64,000 bases of DNA from Planctomycetaceae bacterium (GCA_027490145.1 JAIXYQ010000015.1:336480-400479); one strand, 5' to 3'. Positions 25,979 through 35,268 are shown, counted from the first letter of the stretch. The notes: generated from the letters alone by a model not told the origin. Made by a program: numbers and translations.

Positions 25979-27382
25979 TCAGGCCGGATGCACCATGTCC
26001 TTGGGCTGCACGATGCGGTCGTAGGTGGCGGCATCGACGTAGCCGAGCGACAGCGCAGCTTCCTTGAGGGTGGTGCCCTCATGGTGTGCCTTCTTGGCGA
26101 TCGCGCTGGCCTTGTCGTAGCCGATGTGCGGCGCGAGCGCGGTGACCAGCATGAGCGAGCGATCCACCAGGTCGGCCACGCGCTTCTCGTCGACGGTGAT
26201 GCCCTCGGCGCAGAACTCGCGGAACGCATCGCAGGTCCCCGTGATCAGTTCGCAGCTGTGGAGGAAGTTGTAGGCGATCACGGGCTTGAAGACGTTCAGT
26301 TCGAAGTTGCCCTGGCTTGCGGCGGTCAGGATGGCCTGGTTGTTGGCCATGACCTGCACGCACACCATGGTCATGCTCTCGGACTGGGTGGGGTTCACCT
26401 TGCCCGGCATGATGCTGCTGCCTGGCTCGTTCTCGGGGATCACCAGTTCGCCGATGCCGCAGCGAGGACCGCTCGAGAGCCACCGCACGTCGTTGGCGAT
26501 CTTCATCATGCCGGCTGCGAGCGCCGCGAGGCAGCCGTGCGCGACCGCCACGTTCTCGTGGCCGGCGAGCGCCTGGAACTTGTTGGGCGCGCTCGTGAAC
26601 TGCACGCCGGCCATGGCCGCGAGTTCCGCGCTGACCTTTTCGCCGAAGCCCTTGGGCGCGTTCAGCCCGGTGCCGACGGCCGTGCCGCCGATGGCCAGCC
26701 GGTGCATCAGCGGGAGCGTCGCGCGGATCGCCTCGATCGCGATGTCGAGCTGGGCGACCCAGCCGCTCATTTCCTGGCCGACGGTCAGCGGCACGGCATC
26801 CTGGAGGTGCGTGCGGCCGATCTTCACGATGCCGTCGAACGCCTTCGCCTTGGCCGCGAACGCATCCCGCAGGCGGAGCACCGCGGGGATCACCTCGCGC
26901 TCGACCTCGAGCGCGCACGCCACGTGCAGCGCGGTCGGGAAGGTGTCGTTGGACGACTGGCCCATGTTGACATCGTCGTTGGGGTGGATCGGCTTCTTGC
27001 TGCCCATGACCCCGCCGGCCAGCTCGATCGCGCGGTTCGAGATGACCTCGTTGACGTTCATGTTGGTCTGCGTGCCCGAGCCGGTCTGCCAGACCTTCAG
27101 CGGGAAGTGGTCGTGCAGCGTGCCCGCGATCACCTCGTCCGCAGCGCGCACGATCAGGTCCATCTTCTCCTTGGGCAGGCGCCCCGCGCCGTTGTTGGCG
27201 ATCGCGCAGGCCTTCTTCAACATGCCCATGGCGGTGATCACCTGCCTCGGCATCGTGTCGCCGAACGGGAAGTGGTGGTGGCTGCGCTCGGTCTGCGCGC
27301 CCCAGTAGCGGTCACAGGCGACCTGGATGGGTCCGAAGGCGTCGGTCTCGGTACGCGTGGGGGCGGTGGTGCTCTGCGTCAT
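25979..27382 (-). CDS. fumC: Fumarate hydratase, class II
   Basis: FumC reversibly hydrates fumarate to L-malate in the citric acid cycle; the class II enzyme has no iron-sulfur cluster. The protein has 467 residues, the usual length. Signature segments are [55 protein letters not shown] (with the His-Thr proton relay region) and the superfamily signature [13 protein letters not shown], with the catalytic serine in the first SS pair. The ATG at 27382 begins [19 protein letters not shown], typical for the family. It stands alone, 68 bases from the thioesterase gene on the same strand. Confidence 0.97.
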   Translation of the reverse strand: MTQSTTAPTRTETDAFGPIQVACDRYWGAQTERSHHHFPFGDTMPRQVITAMGMLKKACAIANNGAGRLPKEKMDLIVRAADEVIAGTLHDHFPLKVWQTGSGTQTNMNVNEVISNRAIELAGGVMGSKKPIHPNDDVNMGQSSNDTFPTALHVACALEVEREVIPAVLRLRDAFAAKAKAFDGIVKIGRTHLQDAVPLTVGQEMSGWVAQLDIAIEAIRATLPLMHRLAIGGTAVGTGLNAPKGFGEKVSAELAAMAGVQFTSAPNKFQALAGHENVAVAHGCLAALAAGMMKIANDVRWLSSGPRCGIGELVIPENEPGSSIMPGKVNPTQSESMTMVCVQVMANNQAILTAASQGNFELNVFKPVIAYNFLHSCELITGTCDAFREFCAEGITVDEKRVADLVDRSLMLVTALAPHIGYDKASAIAKKAHHEGTTLKEAALSLGYVDAATYDRIVQPKDMVHPA

Positions 27383-27450
27383 GGTCGTGTGGTTCCTCGG
27401 GGCGGGAATGGTAGGGGCGCGTCGATGGTCGGGGCAGCGCCCCGCGGACG

Positions 27451-27855
27451 TCAGCCGACGTTCCACGCGAGGTCGGCGGGCACCGGCTGAAGCCGTCCGT
27501 CGCGGCCGATGCACGCCAAGGTCGTCGAACCCTCGACCAGCAGGGTTCCGTCGCGGATCACGCGGTAGCGGTGCTCGATCTTGACCGGGCCACTCGCGAG
27601 CAGGTCGCAGCGCACGGTGACGAGGTCGTCGTAGCGCGCCGGCGCGCGGTAGCGGGCCTCCAGCCTGACCACCGCGAGCAGCAGCCCTGCCTCCTCCATG
27701 GCCCTGTAGCTGCCGCCCTTGGATCGCAGCAGTTCCGTGCGCGCCATCTCGAACCACACCGGGTACACGGTGTGGTGCACCACGCCCATGGGATCGCACT
27801 CCACGTAGCGGACTCGGACCGGGAGGTCGATGGATGCGATGGACGCAGTGCTCAT
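27451..27855 (-). CDS. Acyl-CoA thioesterase, YbgC/4HBT family
   Basis: This is a 134-residue single-hotdog-domain thioesterase. [20 protein letters not shown] includes the catalytic aspartate of the 4-hydroxybenzoyl-CoA thioesterase type, and [15 protein letters not shown] and [18 protein letters not shown] are the following strands. YbgC-type enzymes hydrolyse short-chain or aromatic acyl-CoA in the cytoplasm and are often linked to envelope functions. The start overlaps the stop of the methyltransferase gene (ATGA). The acyl substrate is not predictable. Confidence 0.9.
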   Translation of the reverse strand: MSTASIASIDLPVRVRYVECDPMGVVHHTVYPVWFEMARTELLRSKGGSYRAMEEAGLLLAVVRLEARYRAPARYDDLVTVRCDLLASGPVKIEHRYRVIRDGTLLVEGSTTLACIGRDGRLQPVPADLAWNVG

Positions 27856-28721
27856 GCCGGACCCAGCACGGCCATGCGCATGCCGCTGTCCTCGGGACTC
27901 TTGAAGGTGAGCGTGCGCCCGTTGCGCGCGAGTTCCATCGAACTCGGATCGGCCCATGACAGGGGAATTGCGCCGCTGCGAAGGCAGAAGTCACTCGGAT
28001 CGACGGTCTGCAGTGCCGCGAGCCCGATCTGCGCGGCGAGGTAGCCGTGGTAGGCGGCGGTGCGGGTACGGACGTCCTCGCGCAGCAGGTGATGCGCCAG
28101 GCCGAACTCGACCACCGCTCGGTTGGCCGGGTGGAACGTGAGCGCAGCGCGGAGCAGGGCGGCGAAGCGATCCGGCGCCAGGTAGTACGCCACGCCCTCG
28201 GCGACCCAGAGCGTGGGTCGATCGGCGCGCCAGCCGCCCGCACGGAGTCCCGACAGCACCATGCCGAGGCTCGAGAGGTCCGCCTCGATCATGCGCATGC
28301 GTCCGGCGACGAGTGGAAACAGCCCTCGCACGAGCGCCTCCTTGTCGGCTTGGTGGTGCAGGTCAACCTCCCAGACGTGGGCGTCGGCACAGTGATGTGC
28401 CCAATCGATGCCCGTGGCGCTCCAACCGGCGCCCAGCACCACGACCTGCCGGCCGACGGCTGGGGCATTGACCGACGCGGCGTTCATCCAGGTCCAGAGT
28501 TGCCACTTGCGCAGCACGAAGTGCACTCGGGCGTGCGGCCACTGCGCGGCCACGTGCTCGGCCATCTCGCGCCCCGCGCTGGTGTCCAGCATGCCCACGT
28601 AGGACCGGCCCGCATCGGTATGGGCCGCTTCCTCGCCGGTGAGCCGCATGACCATCGCGGCCGTCACGCCGACATGCACGGCCTGCGGTTGGACTGGGTG
28701 ATCGGCGTTCGATGGGTCCAC
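27852..28721 (-). CDS. SAM-dependent methyltransferase, leucine carboxyl methyltransferase-like
   Basis: This is a 289-residue Rossmann methyltransferase of the PPM1/LCM-type fold. [18 protein letters not shown] is the SAM loop, [16 protein letters not shown] the second acidic block, RMIEADLSS the third, and [20 protein letters not shown] the family EGxxxYL motif. Such enzymes methylate a carboxyl or hydroxyl group of a small molecule or protein. The GTG at 28721 was chosen; an in-frame ATG at 28769 would add 16 residues and shares a palindromic CATG with the start of the divergent gene. It is co-translated with the thioesterase. Confidence 0.8.
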   Translation of the reverse strand: MDPSNADHPVQPQAVHVGVTAAMVMRLTGEEAAHTDAGRSYVGMLDTSAGREMAEHVAAQWPHARVHFVLRKWQLWTWMNAASVNAPAVGRQVVVLGAGWSATGIDWAHHCADAHVWEVDLHHQADKEALVRGLFPLVAGRMRMIEADLSSLGMVLSGLRAGGWRADRPTLWVAEGVAYYLAPDRFAALLRAALTFHPANRAVVEFGLAHHLLREDVRTRTAAYHGYLAAQIGLAALQTVDPSDFCLRSGAIPLSWADPSSMELARNGRTLTFKSPEDSGMRMAVLGPA

Positions 28722-28767
28722 GGGTCGATGGTACGGCGCAAGCGGGCGAGCGCTGTACGCTGCCGGC

Positions 28768-29385
28768 ATGACCACGCTGTCCTCGATCGTCCTCGGATCG
28801 TTCGCGCTGCCCGTCGTGACGGCGCTCGTCATGCAGTCGCCGCCCGCCGCGGCCCCCGCGGGAGAGGCCCCGTCGCCAGCCGCGAAGGAGGTGCCCAAGG
28901 ATGCGGCCAAGGCCGAGTTCACGGTCACGAGCCCGGCGTTCAAGAACAACGAGCGGCTTCCGGTCGAGTACTCGACCGATGGAGAGAACGTCTCACCCGC
29001 GATCGCATGGGAGGGCACTCCCGCGGGCACCAAGTCCTTTGCCCTGATCTGCCACGATCCGGATGCGGGGCAGTTCATCCACTGGATCGCCTGGAACATT
29101 CCGGCCGACTGCAAGGGGCTTCCTCGCGGTGTGAAGCGTGCCGCCACGCTCGAGGACCCCAAGGGCATGCGCCAGGGCTTCACCGGTTGGGGCAAGTCCA
29201 AGGGCGAGGGCTACCTCGGTCCCGCGCCGGGCCCGGGTTCGGGTGATCACCACTACACCTTCACGGTGGTCGCGCTCGATACGGAGTTCCCCGCCGACAA
29301 GGTCTTCACCGCGCGCGAACTGCGCTCGGCCATGAGGGGGCATGTGCTGGGCAAGGCCGAACTCGTCGGCGTGTTCAGCCGTTGA
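28768..29385 (+). CDS. Exported PEBP (YbhB/YbcL)-family protein
   Basis: This is a 205-residue protein with an N-terminal hydrophobic segment (SIVLGSFALPVVTALVM) and a short Ala/Pro-rich linker before a phosphatidylethanolamine-binding-protein domain of about 155 residues. The family blocks are SPAIAWEGTPAGTKSFALIC, HDPDAGQFIHWIAWNIPA (with the ligand-pocket His) and GPAPGPGSGDHHYTFTVVAL. Bacterial YbhB-type proteins have an anion-binding pocket but no settled function. The leader suggests a periplasmic location, unlike most cytoplasmic homologues. Confidence 0.88.
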   Translation: MTTLSSIVLGSFALPVVTALVMQSPPAAAPAGEAPSPAAKEVPKDAAKAEFTVTSPAFKNNERLPVEYSTDGENVSPAIAWEGTPAGTKSFALICHDPDAGQFIHWIAWNIPADCKGLPRGVKRAATLEDPKGMRQGFTGWGKSKGEGYLGPAPGPGSGDHHYTFTVVALDTEFPADKVFTARELRSAMRGHVLGKAELVGVFSR

Positions 29386-29404
29386 GCCGCGACGATCACG
29401 ATGG

Positions 29405-30472
29405 TCACGGCGCGCCGGCCGGCGAGATCACGGTGGGTTGGCTGCCGGGCGCCGGTTGATCGGCGTTGGCCGGTGCAGCCGGCGGCGGGAACAGGATCGT
29501 CGACAGGCTCGTCGCTCGCCATGAGGGCAGCTTGAATTCGAAGCCTGCACAGCGCGTGCCGGCCTTGTCGAGGGCCGTCACGCGGTCGCGCTCCACCTCG
29601 TCGGTCGGCTCGGGTTGATCCGGCACGCGCTCGACGTTGACTTTCATCCACAGGTCGTTGCCGTCCTTCGCAATGTCCAGGTCGATCGCGCGCGAACGCG
29701 AGACCACCCGGATGGCACGGTGCTCGGCGTGATCCTTCGCCGCCCGCACGTCATCGATCTCCAGGCGTGCCAGCAGGTCCGGGATCGTGCGTTGCGCACT
29801 CTCGCGCTGCGTTTCGATGAGTTCGGCGACCGGTTCCACCTGCGCCGTGGTCCACGCACCGGCCTCGCCGCGGCTGAACTCGACGCCCCCGACCGTGAAG
29901 CGGTCCAGGTCACCGCTCGGCAGCGTCATGAGCTGTCGATCGATGTAGTTCACGAGTTCGAGCGTGCTCCGGAAGGTTCCGGAGCACTTCCATGACTGGT
30001 CCTCGGCGAGCAGGCGTGCGAATTGCGCCTCGGGGCTGAAGCGCTCCTTGCCGATCACGACCTCGGCGATGGGCGCTTCCCCGGCGAGGACGCGCACCAG
30101 CTTCGCGGCGCCCCGGTCATCGGGCCAGGCCAGGTCCAGCTCGCCCAGGCGCGCCTTGGCGCTCGTCATGGCCTCGACCTTCTCTAGCCCTGCGAGCGCC
30201 GCGAGGATCTCGTTCACGCGAACGGTTTCCGCACGGAAGTTCCCGGCGTCGGGAACCACCCAGGCATCGCCGTCCTTGCGCAGGCGGAGCGACTTGGATC
30301 CCTGCACGAGTTCGATGCCCGTGATCTCCTTGGATCGCGGTGCGAGGGTGGCCACGAGCGGCTCACGCTTGGCGGTCGGCGCTTCGCCCGTCTCGGCGGT
30401 CGGCTTCACGAGGATGGCCACGACGACGAGGGCCGCGGCGACGACGCTGATGGCGAGGATCGGTCGCTTCAT
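29405..30472 (-). CDS. DUF4340 protein of the gld-type ABC operon
   Basis: This is a 355-residue protein with one N-terminal membrane helix (ILAISVVAAALVVVAILV) and a periplasmic body matching DUF4340: GIELVQGSKSLRLRKDGD, then NEILAALAGLEKVEAM and LLAEDQSWKCSGTF. Members of this family commonly close operons that encode GldA/GldF/GldG-type ABC systems. It is the last gene of the four-gene operon, four bases from gldG. Its C-terminal 60 residues (PPPAAPANADQPAPG region) are proline-rich and low-complexity. A periplasmic accessory role is inferred. Confidence 0.85.
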   Translation of the reverse strand: MKRPILAISVVAAALVVVAILVKPTAETGEAPTAKREPLVATLAPRSKEITGIELVQGSKSLRLRKDGDAWVVPDAGNFRAETVRVNEILAALAGLEKVEAMTSAKARLGELDLAWPDDRGAAKLVRVLAGEAPIAEVVIGKERFSPEAQFARLLAEDQSWKCSGTFRSTLELVNYIDRQLMTLPSGDLDRFTVGGVEFSRGEAGAWTTAQVEPVAELIETQRESAQRTIPDLLARLEIDDVRAAKDHAEHRAIRVVSRSRAIDLDIAKDGNDLWMKVNVERVPDQPEPTDEVERDRVTALDKAGTRCAGFEFKLPSWRATSLSTILFPPPAAPANADQPAPGSQPTVISPAGAP

Positions 30473-30475
30473 GGG

Positions 30476-32584
30476 TCAGGCCTTCTTGGTGCTTCGGTGC
30501 AGGTGCGATCGGCGGACGAGCATGATCGCCGCGAGCCCCGCCACGATGATCGGCCAGGCCACCACGTTCACGAGCATGAGCCGTGTGCCGAGTCCCTCGA
30601 CCTCACGGCGCAGGTTGAACTGCACGGATCGGAGTTCCTTGCGCGCCGAGAGCGTCTGCTCCTCGAGCTTGACCACCTCGGCTTCCTGCTCGGGCGACAG
30701 GATGAGCTGGTTCTCAGGCGTCTTCTGCGCCTGCAGTTCCTGGAGACGCGCTTCGGACTGACGGATCTGGTTCTGCAGCTCGCGCTCACGGTCGAGGTAT
30801 TGCTTCTCGGCGGCCTTGCGGATCTCCTCCACCCGATCGAATGGGCGCTGGTACTTGCCGCGCGCGCGCAGGTTCAGCAGGGATTCGTCACCGGTGAACA
30901 TCTCAAGCACGTTGAGCACGAAGGCGCCGTTGTCGGCCATGACGCGGGAGCCGAGGACGAGGTTGCCCATGCGCTGCTGCTCGATCCAGTTCTGGTCGGA
31001 CAGGAGATCGGCATCGGCCACGATGACGATGTTGCCCGTGCCGGTGCGGGGGGCCTTGGTGGCGGCCGACGGAGCCAATGGAGCAGCGGGCGCCTCAGGC
31101 GTCGGTGAAGCCTGGGCCGCCGGGGCTGTGTTCGCCGGTGCGACCTGGTCGGACGCGGCCGCCGGAGCGGCATCCTGGAAGGGGCCCTTGCCGGGACCTT
31201 GCGGATCCGGCGCAGCAGGCGGCGCCACCAACGGTGCGGCAGGCAACTCGCTGCCGTCGGGCGCAAGCCGCGTGGGCATGCTCGGTTCAGGCGGTGCGAT
31301 GGTCGGGTTGCCGTCCTCGCCGAACGCGGCTTCGATCGGTCCCTGCACGCGCACGGCAAGCACGTTGCGCTTGCCATCGGGCTTGAAGTCGCGCATGAGC
31401 CCTTCGGGATCGGGGAAGAACTGGATCCGCACGCCATCGAGCCGCATCGACTCGGGGCTCGACTCCATGAGTGGCTTGACCGTGGCCTTGTTCGACTCGC
31501 GGATGTCGATCGCGCCCATGGTCTGCGTGTTGACCTGAGCGAGCCGGCCGGTGCTCGGGTCGTCCTTCGACAGGGCATCCTCGCGCAGCGCAAGCCAGAT
31601 CAGGTAGTCCATGACTTGGACCGGGCCCTGGCTGCGCATGCGGACACGCTGCGCGTACGTCGAGTCGGCGACGACCTTGCTGCGCGTCCACTCGATGCCC
31701 CAGGCTCGCGTCAGCGGCCCGAGGTCGCTCGACTTGTCGCCCGAGCCACCGCTGAACCGGTCCTGCGACGGCTGCGCCTCGCAGTGCGGATCGAGGAAGG
31801 CCAGGATGCGGCCACCCTTGAGTGCGTAGTCGTCGATCGAGCGCAGCATGTCGGTCGAGAGTTCGCGCGGGTGGACGATCACGAGCGCGTCGAGCCCTTC
31901 AGGAAGCGCTGCGTCGGTCGTGGCGATGTCCTTGACCTGGTAGAGCTGCTTGAGTTGCAGGTAGATCTGCCAGGGTTCGGCCGGCTGGCGTGGGTCGGCC
32001 GGATTGACCCCTCCACCCGCCAGCGGCAGCGACGACAGCAGCCCGATGGTGGGCTTCTTCACCCTGCCGATCGACTGCACGAGCCGCATGACGTCGTACT
32101 CGAGGAACGGTTCCTTGTTGGGATCCAGGAACGGCATGGCCTCGGTCTGGTCGACGGAGTTCTTCGCCACCAGGCCGAGCATGAGTTCCTTGCCCGAGCC
32201 ATCGAGCCGCAGCGGCGCGATGCCCGCGGCACGGGCTTCGTCCTGCGCCTCGCTGAAGGGTGCCGGGTCGATCACGCGCAGCGTGATGCGCCCCTTGCTC
32301 GCCTGGGCCACTTCCTGCAGGAACTCGCGCACGCGATTCGCGTACGACTGGATCTGCGGCATCCCCTGCGCAGCTTCGGCGGAGTAGTAGAAGTCGAGCT
32401 TCACCGGCTCATCGAGCCGCTGCACGAGCGGCGCCACGGCAGGCGAGAGCGAGTACAGGCGATCCTCGGTCAGGTCCAGGCGGATGCCGCGGACCGCATA
32501 GGTGCTGGCGACCGCGAAGGCGCACAGCGCCACCGTCACGCCGGCGAAGGCTCCGATGATCCCGATCGTTCGTGCGTTCGTCAT
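30476..32584 (-). CDS. gldG: GldG-like ABC-type transport auxiliary protein
   Basis: This is a 702-residue membrane protein. It begins with a membrane helix (GVTVALCAFAVASTYAVRG), then DLTEDRLYSLSPAVAPLVQR, typical of the GldG/ABC-2 auxiliary family. A large extracytoplasmic domain follows, with GLDALVIVHPRELSTDML and GGRILAFLDPH (the ABC-type uncharacterised transport fold), an Ala/Pro-rich linker near 430-500, a long coiled coil at about 600-670 (REXELQNQIRQSEARLQELQ-type heptads) and a final membrane helix. GldG was found in Bacteroidetes gliding, but similar proteins occur in many non-gliding phyla. It is probably the permease partner of GldA/GldF. Confidence 0.9.
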   Translation of the reverse strand: MTNARTIGIIGAFAGVTVALCAFAVASTYAVRGIRLDLTEDRLYSLSPAVAPLVQRLDEPVKLDFYYSAEAAQGMPQIQSYANRVREFLQEVAQASKGRITLRVIDPAPFSEAQDEARAAGIAPLRLDGSGKELMLGLVAKNSVDQTEAMPFLDPNKEPFLEYDVMRLVQSIGRVKKPTIGLLSSLPLAGGGVNPADPRQPAEPWQIYLQLKQLYQVKDIATTDAALPEGLDALVIVHPRELSTDMLRSIDDYALKGGRILAFLDPHCEAQPSQDRFSGGSGDKSSDLGPLTRAWGIEWTRSKVVADSTYAQRVRMRSQGPVQVMDYLIWLALREDALSKDDPSTGRLAQVNTQTMGAIDIRESNKATVKPLMESSPESMRLDGVRIQFFPDPEGLMRDFKPDGKRNVLAVRVQGPIEAAFGEDGNPTIAPPEPSMPTRLAPDGSELPAAPLVAPPAAPDPQGPGKGPFQDAAPAAASDQVAPANTAPAAQASPTPEAPAAPLAPSAATKAPRTGTGNIVIVADADLLSDQNWIEQQRMGNLVLGSRVMADNGAFVLNVLEMFTGDESLLNLRARGKYQRPFDRVEEIRKAAEKQYLDRERELQNQIRQSEARLQELQAQKTPENQLILSPEQEAEVVKLEEQTLSARKELRSVQFNLRREVEGLGTRLMLVNVVAWPIIVAGLAAIMLVRRSHLHRSTKKA

Positions 32585-32587
32585 GGC

Positions 32588-33322
32588 TCAGTCCGCCTTC
32601 TTCCATTCGATGAGCAGGATGTTCAGCCACAGGAACGCGACCACCACGGCCGCGAAGAAGAGCACGTCACGCAGGTCGATGACCCCGCGTTCCATCGGCT
32701 CGAAGTGCGTGAGCAGGCTCACGCTGGCCACGGCTTCGGCAACGCCCGGGCTGGCCCATCCGCCCAGGAAGTCGAGCACGACCGGGTAGCCCGCCATGAG
32801 CAGCAGGAAGCACACCACCGCGCACAGCACGAACGCCACGACCTGGTTCTTGGTGACGGCGCTGAGGGCACTTCCGATGGCGAGGAAGGCACCGGCCATC
32901 AACGCGCTGCCCACGTAGCCGGCCAGGATCGCCCCGCGGTCCGGCGCTCCCAGGTACTCGACCGTCATCCAGATCGGCACGGTCAAGGCCAGCGCGACGC
33001 ACGCGAACGCCCACGCCGCCAGCCACTTGCCCACGACGAGGTCGCGGATGGAGATCGGCAGCGTGGTCACCAGCTCGATCGTCCCGATGCGCCGTTCCTC
33101 GGCCCACAGCCGCATGCTGATCGCGGGCACGAGGAACAGGAACAGCCAGGGGTTGAAGTCGAAGAACGGCCGCAGGTCGGCCTGGCCACGCTCGTAGAGC
33201 TGGCCAACGTTGAAGGTGAAGATCCCGGTGAGGAACAGGAACATCACCAGGAACACCGCAGCGAGTGGCGTGTTGAAGTACGCCGAGAATTCACGGCGGA
33301 CAATCGGTGCAAGACGGCTCAT
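32588..33322 (-). CDS. gldF: ABC-2 type permease, GldF-like
   Basis: This is a 244-residue permease with six predicted membrane helices, for example TPLAAVFLVMFLFLTGIFTF and WLFLFLVPAISMRLWAEERR. The phrase AISMRLWAEERRIGTIELVT is typical of ABC-2 permeases of the GldF type. The stop overlaps none of its neighbours, but the start ATG overlaps the gldA stop, and gldG begins three bases after its stop, so all four gene products should be made together. Confidence 0.9.
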   Translation of the reverse strand: MSRLAPIVRREFSAYFNTPLAAVFLVMFLFLTGIFTFNVGQLYERGQADLRPFFDFNPWLFLFLVPAISMRLWAEERRIGTIELVTTLPISIRDLVVGKWLAAWAFACVALALTVPIWMTVEYLGAPDRGAILAGYVGSALMAGAFLAIGSALSAVTKNQVVAFVLCAVVCFLLLMAGYPVVLDFLGGWASPGVAEAVASVSLLTHFEPMERGVIDLRDVLFFAAVVVAFLWLNILLIEWKKAD

Positions 33323-34071
33323 CGTCGGGTCTCCGTATCGGCGGTCGTCAGGGTTCGGAACACATGGTCAAGCCGGTTGCGCGCCACGGTGGCCGGCGCC
33401 TTGGCGTCGAGGGCCTGCGGCGTGCCGTCGAACACGATGCCGCCGCGGTTGATGATGACGGCGCGGGTGCAGACGGCCTCGACTTCCTCGAGGATGTGGG
33501 TGCTCAGCACGATGGCCTTGTCCTTGGCCATGGTGCGGATGAGCTCCCGCACCTGGTGCTTCTGATTCGGGTCGAGGCCGTCGGTCGGCTCGTCCATGAT
33601 CAGGACCGGCGGGTCGTGCAGGATCGCCTGGGCCAGACCCACTCGGCGCTTGAAGCCCTTCGAGAGCGTTTCGATGGGCTGGTGGAAGACGCCCTGCAGG
33701 TTCGTGCGCTCGACGGCCGCATCGACCCGTCGGGCACGCTCGGCCCCGCCGAAACCACGCACGGCACCGATGAACCCAAGGAACTCCGCCACGGTCATGT
33801 CGGGGTAGCACGGTGCACCTTCGGGCAGGTAGCCCATGTGCCCCTTGGCCGTGAGCGGATCAACGAGCATGTCTGTACCGCAGATCCGCACGCTGCCTGC
33901 GCTCGGTGCCAGGAAGCCCGTGATCATCCGCATGGTCGTGCTCTTGCCCGCGCCGTTGGGCCCGAGGAACCCGAGCACCTCACCGTGCTTGACGACGAGG
34001 TCGATGCCCTGCACCGCGTCGAATGAACCGAATCGCTTGCGCAAACCGTGTGCTGCGATGGCCGCTTCCAT
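33319..34071 (-). CDS. gldA: ABC transporter ATP-binding protein, GldA-like
   Basis: This is a 250-residue ATPase: Walker A FLGPNGAGKST, the GYLPEGAPCYPDMTVAEFL Q-loop region, signature LSKGFKRRVGLAQAIL, Walker B VLIMDEPTDGLDPNQ and switch His in VLSTHILEEVEA. It belongs to the CcmA/GldA group and would energise the GldF/GldG membrane part. The ATG at 34071 was taken, just ahead of AAIAAHGLRKRFGSF. It is the first gene of the operon; its promoter must lie in the 538-base region before 34609 that also carries the structured leader of the divergent gene. Confidence 0.93.
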   Translation of the reverse strand: MEAAIAAHGLRKRFGSFDAVQGIDLVVKHGEVLGFLGPNGAGKSTTMRMITGFLAPSAGSVRICGTDMLVDPLTAKGHMGYLPEGAPCYPDMTVAEFLGFIGAVRGFGGAERARRVDAAVERTNLQGVFHQPIETLSKGFKRRVGLAQAILHDPPVLIMDEPTDGLDPNQKHQVRELIRTMAKDKAIVLSTHILEEVEAVCTRAVIINRGGIVFDGTPQALDAKAPATVARNRLDHVFRTLTTADTETRR

Positions 34072-34279
34072 GGTTGATGTCACCTCTGGTTGATGCAGAA
34101 CCCCGAAGGCCGCTCCTGGGCCACGAGAGTGCGGAGGGTAGGGGAGCGCATGAACGCTCGACAACGGCCTCGGGTTCGCCAGCATCGAATTGGGACTGGT
34201 CTTCTCAACTCCTTGACGATCGTGCAACACTCTGCGGTGAATGGACTTGCAATCACCCATAACGGCGGTTCCGACTTTC

Positions 34280-34568
34280 CCATCAAAAAACTGATGGCCT
34301 CGCTTGCTCGCTTTCCGGGTCGGGCTATGGTCTTCCTGCATCCCCCACGGATGCGGTTGGGCTGGGAAAAGGGACCACCCGACATCGCGGTACGAGGAAG
34401 GAAAGCCCGTGCTGCACCCCCGCGCGCTCGTCGCGCAGGACCTGGGCCTGGAAGCCCCAGGAGTCGGACAAATCGTTCGCTTGGTTTGGCGTGGCGCCAA
34501 CCCAAGCAACCCTCGATCTATGTGTTCGAGGGAGAAGGTTGATCCATGCCCATTTGGGGCAGGCATGG
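34280..34568 (+). promoter_or_regulatory. Candidate structured leader RNA upstream of a PEP-CTERM-like gene
   Basis: This non-coding region holds a series of stable hairpins: 34280-34297 (CCATCA/TGATGG), 34338-34354 (GCATCC/GGATGC) enclosed by GGTC/GACC and CGGGT/ACCCG pairs (34316-34381), 34422-34436 (GCGCG/CGCGC), 34441-34461 (CCTGGG/CCCAGG), 34479-34507 (12 bp with one mismatch), 34510-34532 (CCCTCGA/TCGAGGG) and 34544-34568 (CCATGCC/GGCATGG). The series ends 40 bases before the ATG of the gene at 34609, which has a good AGAGGAG ribosome site. I do not recognise a known riboswitch, RNase P, tmRNA, SRP or 6S core. The remaining part, 34072-34279, shows nothing recognisable and should contain the gldA promoter. 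Confidence 0.55.
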
Positions 34569-34608
34569 TGTCCATCCCCCCGCCCCGGAGTCCTGAGAGG
34601 AGAAATCC

Positions 34609-35268
34609 ATGACCCGTTTCGTTCTCGCTACCGTTGCTGCTTCGACCCTCGCCTCGGCCGCTTCCGCCAGCTTCACCGGCTACTCGGTTGAGCGCGGTAC
34701 CACCGCTGGCGGCAACACCCGCTACTCCGTCTACGCAAACTTCAGCGCCAGCAACCTGGTGTTCCTGAACGCCTTCAGCTTCGTCAACGTGTCGGGCACC
34801 ATGAACGCCCGTCACCAGGACACTTTCGTTGCTGACGGTGAAGTCGGCACGTGGCAGGCTGGCCCGTCGGTCTCGTCCACTGATCGCGGCGAAGACAGTT
34901 GGGTCACCGCGAGCGGCCTCGCCACCAGCTCGGGCTGGGGCACCGCCCTGGACCCCGGCTTCGCCAGCGGCGGCACCGTCGGTGACATCAACAACGGCGC
35001 TGGCTGGTACGACGCGACCCCCGGCACCGCCAACGCGATCCTCGCCGGCGGCACCCAGGGCGGCTACCGCATGCTCCTGATGCAGGTCGTCCGTACCGGT
35101 AACGATGCGGGTCAGGCTTCGAGCCACTCGATGCAGCTCTCGTGGAAGGTTGCCGGCACCACCACCGCGATCTTCGGCAACGGCTCATTCGACCTGGGCG
35201 TTATCCCGGCCCCGGGCGCGATGGCGCTCCTCGGCCTCGCTGGCCTCGCCGGCCGCCGTAGCCGCTGA
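34609..35268 (+). CDS. Secreted PEP-CTERM-like protein with structured leader
   Basis: This is a 219-residue exported protein: signal peptide VLATVAASTLASAASA, then a Ser/Thr/Gly/Asn-rich domain (GYSVERGTTAGGNTRYSVYA, later GWYDATPGTANAILAGGTQ) and the tail IPAPGAMALLGLAGLAGRRS. No enzymatic motif is seen. The leader is unusually long and structured, and a perfect 15-bp stem terminator follows the stop, so the gene is transcribed alone and probably strongly. Codon use is biased to C-ending codons (ACC, GGC), which also suggests high expression. A structural surface role is likely (inference). Confidence 0.85.
   Translation: MTRFVLATVAASTLASAASASFTGYSVERGTTAGGNTRYSVYANFSASNLVFLNAFSFVNVSGTMNARHQDTFVADGEVGTWQAGPSVSSTDRGEDSWVTASGLATSSGWGTALDPGFASGGTVGDINNGAGWYDATPGTANAILAGGTQGGYRMLLMQVVRTGNDAGQASSHSMQLSWKVAGTTTAIFGNGSFDLGVIPAPGAMALLGLAGLAGRRSR

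Noticed and set aside
25979..28243. Frame fusing fumC with upstream sequence
   Set aside because: The extension beyond 27382 is antisense or out of frame with the thioesterase and methyltransferase, and FumC starts normally at 27382.
34090..34542. Open frame of 150 residues on the plus strand upstream of the gene at 34609
   Set aside because: It is Arg/Pro-rich without recognisable pattern, covers the hairpin region and has no ribosome site, so it looks like non-coding leader.
34316..34568. Possible cobalamin riboswitch, RNase P RNA or tmRNA
   Set aside because: A short AAGCCCCAGGAG string recalls a B12 box, and GAGGAAGGAAAG recalls an RNase P segment, but the rest of each core is missing. 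I treat it as unidentified structured RNA.
33319..35127. Extended GldA frame with 350 extra N-terminal residues
   Set aside because: The upstream part lies over the structured leader and antisense to the PEP-CTERM-like gene; the ATPase begins at 34071.
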